Positions 21,614 to 33,545 of a stretch of 64,000 bases of DNA are shown here, piece by piece; the first letter of the stretch is position 1; each line of letters begins with the position of its first letter. The stretch is from Epiperipatus broadwayi. Lineage: Eukaryota > Onychophora > Udeonychophora > Euonychophora > Peripatidae. The notes beneath the pieces were generated by a model, which was not told the origin of the DNA, did no database searches, and saw only the letters and a list, made by a program, of their open reading frames with translations. The stretch spans positions 498,001 through 562,000 of the forward strand of contig JAQFVV010000064.1 of assembly GCA_028023455.1 (NCBI GenBank), in the 5' to 3' direction. The position numbers were made by a program, and so were the translations under genes.

Positions 21614-22546
21614 TGTAAAGGATAGCTTACAATGCACACATTCCTAAAAAAATCAAACATATTTATTGAACCCAATCCATTTGGAATTTATAGTAATAGT
21701 GGGAAGATTATTATCTGTTATTATTATTGCCTATATACATATAATACAAAATAAATTATTATATTTATAAAATAAAATACGATCAATATTTTAGAAAGTA
21801 CTATTGTATATATATAAAACTATTTGATTAAATAAACTGTAATGTATACATATTTTTTTAATTTAAAATTGAATATTAATTAATAGGTAAATGAATGTGG
21901 GATGACTTGAAATTAATTAGGTGGGTACATATGTGTGAAAATGAAACTGATTTTATTATTTTATTTTTTTTATTTATAATAAATCTAAATGTATTTAAAC
22001 AAGAGGCAATTAAAGATATCAGCGTTCCTGGATATCTACGCATGTAAAAATGTATAAAAACAAAAAACAGTTTACAAATCATTCTTCTTATTGTTATAAC
22101 AACTGTAACAAAAGACAGCAATTAAAACTAAAAATTTAGAATGCTAAAATGGAGTTTTATTTTTCTTTTAGTTAAATTATAAACATTTTAAAAGTCGAAT
22201 ATTGTAACTAAAAGATTATCAAATTCAAAGGATAGAAAGTGAAAAGAAGTAAGAATAACTGATTAATTCGTAAATAATTAAATCATGTTTAAAAAGTTGT
22301 TGGAGTAAATTTGATTTTTTTAAATCTTTTCAAAAACAATAACGAGAATTAAATTTGCTAAAAATTGGAGAAGAAAGAAAGATGAAATAATTTTCTTAAT
22401 ATATATATATATATATATATATATAAGCACTTCAATATTATTCAATAAAATATATGATTATAAATAATTATTAAAATGTGCTTTAATATGAAAATGGGCT
22501 AGAGTAAAACATGCTATTGTGTGTCATGGTATTTCCTGCCAGCTGC

Positions 22547-22617
<71 letters not shown>

Positions 22618-24191
22618 TTTATTGTAAACACACAAAAAGATGCCTTCAGTCCAAAGTAAACAAGGAGTGGAATACATTATGGTGAATCAAATGAGGATTA
22701 AGATGTTTACCATTAAACACAACTACAGGAGACACCATTGTACCTATCTATCCTTGCTAAGGAGAATGATTTACTAAGTGAAACTGCTTTGAAGAACAAC
22801 TTGTCTAACTATCAACTACTTATACTACTTCTATTATGCTGATTTTTAGGAACTTTGTTCCAATTACAATTTTTAATCAAAGAATCAATATTGTAAATTT
22901 TTGTTTATTTATTATTTTATTTTTTCATTCATATTATCTGTTGTATTTTTACACTCTGATGCTGAAGCCTCATTTTTCAGAATTAGCAAAGAAGAAAGGG
23001 GGGATTATTCATTTTAATATTTTTTTTTTATATTTTCATTACAAATAAAATTTAGGTAATATCAGGTTATCCACATAAATATTGAAGTAAGATTCTCTAA
23101 ATTTATATATAGGTTAAATTACAGCACATACAGATTACATATTATATGTTTTATTTTGTGATTAACCGTGTGCGTATATTTTCCAATATGTTTGACTAAT
23201 CAACTGGGATCTGTCTCTATCATATATATAAATTGGGGAAACTTGTTAAATAGATTAACATTTGTAAATATATAATTTAGCTAGCCAGCATCTCAATTAT
23301 ATTAAATAACTAAAGTTGATTTTTCTATATAATTATGATTTGCAGAGAATGAGTGACATATGTGGATTTCTACCATGGGGTATAAGGGTTGGATCTACAG
23401 GATAATTAATTAGTAAGATGGTAGAGGTTCACTTGTGACACATGTAAATATGATAATTGTTTTATTTTTTTTATTTTTTTTATCATTACTATTGTCGTTA
23501 TACTTGATATTTATTATTGTTAATAAATGTTTGAGAGTTTATATTGTTCTGGTCTCTGGTTTATTGAGTTGTCCTGACATTCCACAGTTTAGAAATCATT
23601 ATACATGCACACACATCTATTTTTCTTATTATATAAAAGTTTGAAAATAAAACAAATATAATAAATGCTAGTTGTAACCTATATATAGGTGCAGGAGTTG
23701 CTGTGTATATTTGTTCATACCTGCTAATGGAGTTAAAAGCAATATTCTCTATGGGCTTGAATATTAGGGAAAAACGGAATTAAAAAGGGAAAAGTGGATG
23801 AACTAACCTAAATTGCATTTAATATTATTAAATAGGGATAAAGTTAGTCTTAGTCAATTAAAGGGTATACAATCATTGGTTAAGCATTTCATCAGGTTCT
23901 AATTAGCACTCTATTAGATGACCCACAGTCTGAACATAGTTGGATGCAACTTTCTTCCCTTGTAAGCCTGGTAGGTCTCTGCAGATTGTTTCATTAGGGG
24001 TAATAAATTAGAGCATATTAACTGATCCCCACACCATATCGATACATCTGCATAGTAGTACAGTCTGCAAGTTAGTTGATCATCCATTACATCTGGTGTT
24101 AGCAGTATTTGGGATTAGTTGTAATTGTTCCGTCTGTTATATCTGGCGTCATCAACTTTTGGGGCTAGTAGTAATTGTTTGGCCTGTTATA
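21614..24191 (+). repeat. Left (5') LTR
   Basis: The LTR runs from TGTAAAGG to CTGTTATA. It contains a long (TA)n run at 22,549-22,616 where the right LTR has a different 165-bp stretch. Near its end the motif GTTATATCTGGC is repeated, and an earlier TTACATCTGGTG at 24,087-24,098 could be mistaken for the LTR end plus primer site. Open frames in it on both strands occur in both LTRs but show no protein family. Confidence 0.8.
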
Positions 24192-24193
24192 TC

Positions 24194-24211
24194 TGGCAAG
24201 CAATGTGGTAG
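24194..24211 (+). promoter_or_regulatory. Possible primer-binding site
   Basis: TGGCAAGCAATGTGG begins 2 nt after the left LTR end. TGG is expected opposite a tRNA CCA end. I cannot assign the tRNA. Confidence 0.35.
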
Positions 24212-24400
24212 GCATTTTACAGTTGATAGAGGTATCCAAGTATATTTACTAATAGTTATATCTAGCGCAATGTGGTAGGCATGAAGATATTACAGTTGAT
24301 AAATGTATTTACCAATAGTTATATCTCATATCCAGTATGTTAGGTATGAATATACTACAGTTGTAAAGGAAGTCCAGCCATTGGATTGGTGTTTAATTTT
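24202..24400 (+). repeat. Leader tandem repeat, about 65-bp period
   Basis: Units start CAATGTGGTAGGCAT (24,201 and about 24,267) and CAGTATGTTAGGTAT (about 24,335), each followed by TTACAGTTGATA and TAGTTATATCT in varied form. They continue the repeat pattern at the LTR end. Confidence 0.6.
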
Positions 24401-24661
24401 TTTTTTAAAAAATGTTAAAGCATATTTCATTTTATATTTTTCTATCAACATAAACCCATATGAACTTATACACATGGCAAACAACTAGCACTTTCATCTA
24501 AAATAATAGTAATAGTGATAATAGGTCACATAAACTTAAATCAATTTTCAATAAGAGATCTAAAGTATTGAGTGTAAATTGGAAATATAAAGGATTGGAC
24601 AATAAACAGAGACTGATAATAAATAGCTAAGTGATTAATAAATGATAATAAAATAGTAGAG

Positions 24662-25580
24662 TTGGGTATGTATAACAACATATTAAGGTCACTTCAAAAT
24701 TGTCTAGAGTGCCTTCGAGCCAAGCCAGTAAATCAAAATTATTATAATACTGTGAAATCAATATTACCTAAAGGACCAAATGAGATCTTGGCAATCGATT
24801 ACTATGGGCCATTACTCCCATTTAATAAACAAAAACATCTAGTGGTACCTTATGATCTCTTTACTAAATATGTTTCTGCTTACCCAATACCCCAACCTAA
24901 TACCAGATATACCATCAAGGTATTAGACACCCTCCAATTTGTGAGGATAGGAAAACCCAAAACCATTTTAACAGACCAGGGTACTCCTTTCCTATCCAAA
25001 GAATGGAAAAAATTGGTGAAAGATCACAAATAAAGCATGTGCTCACATCCATTAGGAATCCACAGTCAAACCCTTGTGAATGTGTAATGCAGGAGCTTGG
25101 TCATTTGTTCAGGACTTACCTAGGGGATGAGCATAGAGGGTGGGTAAGACAGATAGACCAGATAGTTAATTATATCAATTGGAGTGTGAATGAATCCACT
25201 GGATTCACACCCATTGAACTACATTTTAATCAATCAATTCCCATGTTGTTCACTAAATATCTACCTATGACTAGATATAAACAAAGTAGTATGGAATAAA
25301 ATGTGCAGAAAGCATATCTTCGATTGGTAAGGCCAATAAAAGGAACAAAAATAAGACTGGAACTTTTCATACTTTTAAAGTAGGAGATCAAGTTTTAATA
25401 AAAAAAATCCTCATATGAGTAGGCAAATTGAAAATAAGTACAGTAAGTTTTACCATCTATATGAAGGACCTTACACAATAGTTAAACGATCAAGTCCTAA
25501 TGCATTTTGGTTGGATATGGAAGGACAAGTTAGGGGCACATATAATACCCGAATTATGAAACCATACTATGGACAATCTT
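24662..25580 (+). pseudogene. Gypsy-type integrase remnant
   Basis: The plus-strand coding is split into three frames. 24,662-25,033 holds the end of the zinc region (CLECLRAKP; the two His residues are lost), the first catalytic Asp (LAIDYYGPL) and the second (ILTDQGTPF). 25,003-25,299 holds the catalytic Glu region (NPQSNPCECVMQELG) and NESTGFTPIELHF. About 25,370-25,580 holds a GPY/F-type C-terminal module (YEGPYTIVKR). Each break looks like a single-base change in an A-run (at about 25,030 and 25,405). All three DDE residues remain, but the protein is not readable in one frame, and nothing of RT or RNase H precedes it. Confidence 0.85.
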
Positions 25581-26138
25581 AGTAATTGTAGAATTGTCAT
25601 ACTAAACTGATGTGTAAAAAAAAGATGAATGCTGATAAGTAAAAAAAAAATTTGATATTATGAAGTTAGGTTAAAAATATGATGAGAGTATTCCCTAACA
25701 GATGCCAAAGCAGATATTAGGATACTTTAGAGCTACTTTATTTAAAAGAGTTAAACCACATTAAGTGATGGTTGCTCCAATCTTCTGTTAGTCCTCAAAG
25801 GAAATCCAATAAGACTCTATAGGAGCAGGATAGAGGATAACAAGGAAAAAAATATGTGCTATCTGAAACAGAAACACATTTTTATTAGTGTGGTTAAAAC
25901 ATAACCATCATTAGTTTTTTTTTAAAAAAAAACCTATGTTTGAACCCACCTTGAAAAGTATTTTATGAGAGTGAGTAGAGAAGAATAGAAAGCGTATTGT
26001 GGAGTTTAGTGTAGAAAACAGTAAAATAAGGTTCATTACTCTTCTTATATTTGTTGAAAAAAAACCCCGATCAAACTTCAAATGCAAACCGTGTGTAAGT
26101 GTTAAATTTTTCATTACATATTAAAATTCTAACCCTGT

Positions 26139-26151
26139 AAGGAGAGGGGGG
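26139..26151 (+). promoter_or_regulatory. Polypurine tract
   Basis: AAGGAGAGGGGGG lies directly before the right LTR's TGTAAAGG. This is the expected plus-strand primer position and confirms the LTR start. Confidence 0.8.
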
Positions 26152-28837
26152 TGTAAAGGATAGCTTACAATGCACACATTCCTAAAAAAATCAAGCATAT
26201 TTAATGAACCCATCCATTTGGAATTTATAGTAATAGTGGGAAGATTATTATTTGTTATTATTATTGCCTATATACATATAATACACAATAAATTATTATA
26301 TTTATAAAATAAAATACGAGCAATATTTTAGAAAGTACTATTGTATATATATATAAAACTATTTGATTAAATAAACTGTAATGTATATATATATTTTTTA
26401 ATTTAAAATTGAATATTAATTAATAGGTAAATGAATGTGGGATGACTTGAAGTTAATTAGGTGGCTATATATGTGTGAAAATAAAACTGATTTTATTATT
26501 TTGTTATTTTTTTTTATTTATAATAAATCTAAATGTATTTAAACAAGAGGCAGTTAAAGATATCAGCATTCCTGGAAATCTACGCACGTGAAAATGTATA
26601 AAAACAAAAGACAATTTACAAATCATTCTTCTTATTGTTAGAACAACTGTAACAAAAGATAGCAATCAAAACTAAAAATTTAGAATGCTAAAATGGAGTT
26701 TTATTTTTTCTTTTAGTTAAATTATAAACATTTTAAAAGTCGAATATTGTAACTAAAAGTTTATCAAATTCGAAGAATAGAAAGTGAAAAGAAGTAAGAA
26801 TAACTGATTAATTCTTAAATAATTAAATCATGTTTAAAAAGTTGTTGGAGTAAATTTGATTTTTTTAAATCTTTTCAAAAACAATAACGAGAATTAAATT
26901 TGCTAAAAATTGGAGAAGAATGAAAGATGAAATAATTTTCTTAATATATATATAAGTGCTTCAACATTATTCAATAAAAATATATGATTATAAATAATTA
27001 TTAAAATGTACTTTAATATGAAAATGGGCTAGAGCAAAACATGCTATAATGTGTGTCATGGTCTAAAAATTCGCTGCCAGCTGCATAGAAATTGTTTCAT
27101 AAATGTTCAGAGTTTGTATTTAGATCTAGTTTCTTTATTCTTTTTACTGTGGGAAGGAAATAGTTTAAATCTTGATTTGGAAAGTGGAATTTTATTTAGA
27201 TGGGAAAATCTCTGGGTTTTTAAAATGGTTTTGGGGGTTTTTGGGGGGGTCATATATATATATATATACTTTATTGTAAACACACAAGAAGATGCATTCA
27301 GTCCAAAGTAAACAAGGATTGGAATACATTATGGTGAATCAAACGAGGATTAAGATGTTTACCATTAAACACAACTACAGGAGACACTATTGTACCTATC
27401 TATCCTTGGTAAGGAGAATGATTTACTAAGTAAAACTGCTTTGAAGAACAACTTGCCTAACTATCAACTACTACTACTTCTATTATGATGATTTTTAGGA
27501 ACTTTGTTCCAATTACAATTTTTAATCAAAGAATCAATATTGTAAATTTTTGTTTATTTATTATTTTATTTTTTTATTCATATTATCTGTTGTATTTTCA
27601 CACTCTGATGCTGAAGCCTCATTTTTCAGAATTAGCAAAGAAGAAAAGGGGGGATTATTCATTTTGATATTTTTTTTTATATTTTCATTATAAATAAAAT
27701 TTAGGTAATACCACCTGCTTCACATCAGGTTATCCACATAAATATTGAGGTAAGATTCTCTAAATTTATATATAGGTTAAATTACAACACATACAGGATA
27801 CATATTATATGTTTTATTTTATGATTAACCGTGTACATATACTTTCCAGTATGTTTGACTAATCAACTGGGATCTGTCTCTATCATATATATAAATTGGG
27901 GAAACTTGTTAAATAGATTAACATTTGTAAATCAATAATTTAGCTTGCCAGCATCTCAATTATATTAAATAACTAAAGTTGATTTTTCTATATAATTATG
28001 ATTTGCAGAGAATGAGTGACATAAGTGGATTTCTACCATGGGATATAAGGGTTGGATCTAGAGAAAAATTAATTAGTAAGATGGTAGAGGTTCACTTGTG
28101 ACACATGTACATATGATGATAGTTATATATTTTTTATCATTACTATTGTTATACTTGATATTTATTATTTTTAATAAATGTTTGAGAGTTTATATTGTTC
28201 CAGTCTCTGGTTTACTGAGTTGTCCTGACATTCCACAGTTTAGAAATAATTATACATGCACACACATCTATTTTTTCTTATTATATAAAAGTTTGAAAAT
28301 AAAACAAATATAATAAATGCTATTTGTAACCTATATATAGGTGCAGGAGTTCCTGTGTATATTTGTTCATACCTGCTAATGGAGTTAAAAGCAATATTTT
28401 CTATGGGCTTGAATATTAGGGCAAAACGGAATTAAAAAGGGGAAAGTGGATGAACTAACCTAAATTGCATTTAATATTATTAAATAGGGATAGAGTTAGT
28501 CAATTAAAGGGTATGCAATCATTGGTTAAGCATTTCATCGGGTTCTCATTAGCACTCTATCAGATGACCCACAGTCTGAACATAGTTGGATGCAACTTTC
28601 TTCCCTTGTAAGCCTGGTAGGTCTCTGCAGATTGTTTCATTAGGGGTAATAAATGAGAGCATATTAACTTATCCCCACACCATATTGATACATCTGCATA
28701 GTAGTACAGTCTGCAAGTTAGTTGACCATCCATTACATCTGGTGTTAGCAGTGTTTGGGATTAGTTGTAATCGTTCCGTCTGTTATATCTGGCATCATCA
28801 ACTTTTGGGGCTAGTGGTAATCGTTCAGTCCGTTATA
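26152..28837 (+). repeat. Right (3') LTR
   Basis: It matches the left LTR from TGTAAAGG to CCGTTATA. At 27,086-27,250 it has an extra stretch with a G-rich end (TTTTGGGGGTTTTTGGGGG) where the left copy has mostly (TA)n. Confidence 0.8.
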
Positions 28838-30295
28838 ATGTATAGTGATAGAATTAGTGTTATAATAATTATAAGTGCAGCTTTTAGTTTAAGTTGGAAA
28901 CAACTTTTAATTAGACCACTGTAGTTGTCTTAATATAGTGTGAGTCTAATTTTATAAATCCAAAATTTTAACAACAATTCTCAGAATTTTATAAAGTTGT
29001 AAACAAATTGTCGTCGACCGGGAATAATAATCCAGGGAAGAAAAAGGTGAAAAAACAGGATTAAAATTAGTTTAGTAATTAAATATGTTTTTTCTAAAAT
29101 GAGTTAATGGATTTTCAAACTACAATCAAGGTTGTAAACAACCATATGGTCAGAATTAAAAAAAATATAAATAGTTCAAGTTTTGTAGTTGAAAAATCAG
29201 TCATATATATTATAATTGAGTTGTAAGCTGAACTCACGCATGTTTTAACTTTGAAATAGTAGAGTAAGTAAGCAACCACTTGCTGTTTCATCCTTTCCAG
29301 GATGTGAGTGTGATCCTGCAAAATACAATGAACTATATACCTCAGCAAAGCAGCCCATGGTGAAAGAATCTCCATGAACATCAAACCATTGAAGAAGAGT
29401 GTCAACTATTTCAGCACCATATGCCTGAAACTGCAATGAAGACAACTGACTGCTAACTTAATACATTTCTGCAGAGTTCTGTTCATAAACTGTAAATTTC
29501 AATTATCTATTTAAAGCTAGCTATTTATAAATCTGCCTTTATAAATCCATTTTTTAAAATCTTCAAAGAAATCCTTTAAACGCTAATTTCTGTGAAACTT
29601 GATCTTGTTTGAATATAAAACTTATAATGTAAAATTCACTCCTAAAATGTAAATTTCAATAATCTACTTTAAACTATATATATATATATATATAATTTTC
29701 TACATTCTTTTATGCCTATTTTGATCTATTACATTTACTTTATAATTTTATCATTTTAATATTAAATGTATTTGATATGCCAAATGATTCAAAACCACGA
29801 GTATATATATATAAAATTTTAGCCTATTTCTCTGTGAAGATAATTTAAAATCTTCACAATAATAAATATTAAATAATTGAATTATTACTTTTTCACTTGA
29901 TGTTTCAAGATCATGTTATTGTTTTACTGATTAATTGTATGAATTAATGTTATAGTGATCAGTAATGCTCCTATTAAAATTATAGTTTGCTCAGCTCTAG
30001 TTATAAATTATAACATTCTATATATAATCCCTACATCATAGGAACTAGCCATAGAGATATTATCAAAGCATATTAATAATGTTTTCTCAATAATTGCCCC
30101 TCAAATATGCTTTGTCCTCTTTAGATTTATATATGTTAGAAATGCAAGTGATATCTTAAACTAGTAGACTTTAAATAGTATATTTCAAATACTAAACGTG
30201 AGAACTAGGTTGTATAGATATGCAAATAGACACTTTATTTTTAAGGTACTCTAAGTTAATTCAACATATTTGCATTTTATATATATATAATAACG
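28838..30295 (+). repeat. Block P, second part
   Basis: The match to 37,882-39,305 resumes with TAGTGATAGAATTAG directly after the LTR element. The segment up to 29,005 ends ATAAAGTTGTAAACA and is followed by a primer-site-like TGTCGTCGACCGGGAAT at 29,009, so this may be the end of a Gypsy LTR plus leader. From 29,450 leftward the minus strand carries a 66-codon open frame (AYGAEIVDTLLQWFDVHGDS), whose counterpart in P' has one stop. No family was recognised. Confidence 0.75.
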
Positions 30296-32387
30296 ATCCA
30301 AAAGAAAGTGATGATCGAATCTAACTGCAATCTGCACTACAGGGGCACCATCTAGGCATTTGAGCCTAGAGAAAATTATAAAGTAGGCAAATACGCGCTG
30401 TTAAGATTCCAGACCATTATCCCATTGTCACTAGCTCATGGAGACTCAGAGATAAGAAATAACTTGTTTAGTTTGTATATATATAAAAAATAAAAGCCAC
30501 TGCCAGTAAATAACAAACAAACATTTATTTACGCACAAATAAATTTTGAATCATTTTAAATTTTGAGGAATAGATTTAACATTTAGATTTTTATATTTAC
30601 TTTTAATTTTACATTTAATTAGATTGCAATGAGTTTAATATTTTATTTAGAGGGTCGAGTATGAATAGACTACATAGATCTGCATTTGAAAAAAAATTAT
30701 CCTATCCCATTTTTAACCTTAGGCCAAAAGTTCGCAGTCAAACCGGCATCAATCCATCTGATACATTTATGTATTCAATGTAGCATGAAAATACAACAGC
30801 ACATATATACTATGCTGTCAGGAATGGACATCTGAACAGTATAGTTAGAGAATACATTGCCTCTTGTCCAATAGAGGAATGTTACATATGTATGGCAAGA
30901 AGAACAATAAAATAAAAACTCCATCGGAAGGGACAGTGGTTCCTCTTGCTGACTTACAATCCCATCCATAGGCAAAAGTGTTTGTGCAGCATATACAGTG
31001 ATTCTGCATGTAGCGAAACTCATACTACATCTACTAATTACACAAATATATCCAATGCATTGACCTACTTCAACTACGAAATGAATAACCTAACATTACC
31101 CTCCCTTAATATAATTTTACAAAACTATATAGCCATTCATGCCTGACTTAAATTTAACATTTAGATATGTTCGTACAGATGATTTGTTTTATAATGTTGA
31201 GTATAGATTGGCTGCATAGATTCCATGGTTAAAAACATTCCAAAATAAACATAACCGATCAAAATACAAAGTCATCGATAACATCAATTGCAGAGGGAAT
31301 TCAAGAAACCCAATACCATTCATCATAAGATGCCGCAATGACATCAATGACCCATATATTCCAATCGAATATGAAACAGCAATATAATTAACTGCTAACG
31401 AATCTATGCAACGTCTATGCCCAACTTAAATTTCATGCATTTAAATAATTTATACTATAAAGAAAAAAATGGAAATGATTTTTAGCAAATGCAAAACATA
31501 TAAAATTAAACATTATTGATTGATCTGAAAACTTACAAAAGTGAGATAAAAGTCCATTTAAAATTTAGGTTATCTTGTTTATTAAACTTGTCAACTCTTG
31601 ATGAAAGTTCTTAATTAATTTTATGATTTTAACAACTGTTCAGTTCATATAACTTATGGTAGAAGAGTCCAGGTTCCTGTTTTTAATTTTCGTGATGTCT
31701 CCATTGGAAGATCGATCTAATGTTCTGGAGGTGGCATTAGCTGGTTCATGGTATCAGAGTCTTTTAATTTTTTTTAAATAAGTGAGAGAGAATGACAAGT
31801 GCATCTTACAGTTCTTCTCATCAAATCATGTTGGAAACTGTCAGGAAAACTGTATTTCTCTTTTTATAGTATCCACACAGATTCAATCAACAAAACATCA
31901 CTAATCCATCATTTTCATTAGGATCTGGGCTGAGGCTTGGTGCTTCCATTGGTCAAACTAATTTTTCTTTATTCTATCTAATTTTCATCTGACTTTTTAA
32001 TTACACAAGAGCCCCAAAGCTAGCTTGCTTTTCAATTAATAACCAATCATTTCCATTGACAGATTACAGGAATTAATTAATACCTGTTTTTATTTTTACT
32101 TACGTTATTTCTTTATTAAAATATTTTTATATTTAAATCTTGTATTTTTTTATAAAAAAATACATTCAAATACTTTTTTTTATTTATAAAAAAAAAATAT
32201 TTTTAAAGTTTTGCATCTGTGCGAATATATATACATTTAACAAACATTTTATTTTTAGCGTTTAGTTTTTTTTTAATACATTTATTTTTATTTGCGAACT
32301 TAAAAGTTTTTATTTCAAATTAATGTAAAGGCATATTTATATATCATTAAAATATATATATGTATATATAATGTGTGTGCATGTATG
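30296..32387. mobile_element. 2.1-kb segment present in P, absent from P'
   Basis: P and P' match on both sides (up to TTCAACATATTTGCATT at about 30,277 and from GTGTAGTTGTGAATGTATCC at about 32,390) but P' lacks this DNA. Both junctions lie in TA/TG microsatellite sequence, so no target duplication can be defined. It carries the unrecognised coding relic at 30.70-31.39 kb. It could be an insertion in P or a deletion in P'. Confidence 0.6.
30703..31387 (+). pseudogene. Unrecognised coding relic inside the 2.1-kb segment
   Basis: One plus-strand frame runs 30,703-31,146 with stops at about 30,781 and 30,917. It includes FNLRPKVRSQTGINPSD, TAHIYYAVRNGHLNSIVRE, CPIEECYICMARR and NPIHRQKCLCSIYSDSAC. 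After a frame change at about 31,138 it continues to 31,387 with RYVRTDDLFYNVEYRLAA, FQNKHNRSKYKVIDNINC, NPIPFIIRC and DPYIPIEYETA (one stop). Composition is protein-like and not low-complexity, and several CxxC-type pairs suggest a metal site. I cannot name the family; a large DNA transposon or an old viral insertion are possible. Confidence 0.5.
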
Positions 32388-33545
32388 TGTGTGTAGTTGT
32401 GAATGTATCCTTACTAAGTACATTATGTACATTAACTGCTTACTGCATGCCTTTTGATGAGTCACTAGTGGAGGTCACCCTTATCCACTTAGTTCAGGTA
32501 AAGAAAACTCTCTTAGAACTGGAACATAAGGATCCTGATTATTAATATTGATGTTTATCTGACTCTCTGAACTATTATTGTTTTTATTCATAGCCAGTGG
32601 TTCGGTCTTAGAGCACCAAGCATTTGACACTGAAACCCATGAATAATGACCCATTTGCACTTCTAGTTTATTAATATTTTAATATGGGTCATAGTGTATA
32701 TCAGTAAACCTAGAATAAACCAGTTTTCTCTCCATTTATATTTAATGCTTATTCAGTGTTAAGATAAAGCCTAGTCTAGGTTAACACACTAACCTGTGTA
32801 TCTCCAAGCCTGATTATATGCTCGACTTAATCTGTTATTTATAGATAGATGCCATAGAAGTGTTATTAGATTAAGTTATATAACTTCTGCTATTATGTTC
32901 CACATGATTTAGTAGACTACAAAAGAGCTAGAATTTGGCATATTAATATAAACATAGACTTGAATATCGCACATTATATTTTCTTAAATGCTTATAATGA
33001 GATAATATATTGAACCTAATCTCATTAACTATGTAATGCCTGCAAGCGTAATCTTCTGCTTTCCAATTGCATCATTTTGTACATTTTGGTTTCAATATCT
33101 TTTATTTTCTTTATTAAATTAATATTTTTTAAAATATAACTTATTTTCATGTTTTTTGTCCTGGAATTCATTTTTCATGCAACTCCATATTAGTATGTAC
33201 ATGACTCATTATATATATAAAGACCACTTTGGTAGATTTAGTCATTTGCCACTAATATAGTAATGGTTCACTTAGCCATGTGTGTATATATTCAAGTAGT
33301 TCAGTGTAAATTTAGTTATTCTATGATCTTGTCTTCCACTCTGATGCTGCTGATGGACCATGGTTAAATTGAATGCATGTGAAATTTAAGAAATGTTATC
33401 CATAAGGGATTAAATCATTGAGCAAGGGTGAAAGAATTGAACATTGGTCAGATTCTGGATCTTACTATCTATACTTTATCACTTTAGTATATTTTACCTG
33501 GGTTCTGGATTTTGTTGCATGGATGTACAAATCTTACAGTTACAT
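32388..33545 (+). repeat. Block P, third part
   Basis: It matches 39,310-40,262, including TAAGTACATTATGTACATTA, TAATGACCCATTTG and TGGATGTACAAATCTTAC. A stretch of about 200 bp at 33,115-33,325 is missing from P'. Confidence 0.75.

Larger units (their letters stand above)
21614..28837 (+). mobile_element. Ty3/Gypsy-like LTR element with about 2.6-kb LTRs, internally deleted
   Basis: This 7,224-bp element has LTRs of 2,578 and 2,686 bp around a 1.95-kb interior. It starts TGTAAAGGATAGC. The two LTRs cease to match exactly where the ATGT target duplication begins, which fixes the right end. The interior retains a possible primer site, a leader with short tandem repeats, an integrase remnant and a polypurine tract. 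Capsid, protease and reverse transcriptase are gone, so the element could not move by itself. By eye the LTRs differ at about 4-5% of positions plus several indels, so insertion was neither very recent nor ancient. Confidence 0.8.

Noticed and set aside
22483-22677. Open frame with (YI)n
   Set aside because: Translation of the (TA)n tract in the left LTR; the same applies to the frame at 38,936-39,148.
24085-24098. LTR end at TTACA (24,091 and 28,737) with TGG primer site after it
   Set aside because: TGTAA...TTACA would be a classic LTR boundary, but the two LTRs stay homologous for a further 100 bp, and the target duplication and the empty site both place the end at 28,837.
25911-26114. 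67-codon minus-strand frame between integrase and the right LTR
   Set aside because: Antisense to the element, no motif; not an envelope-type gene.
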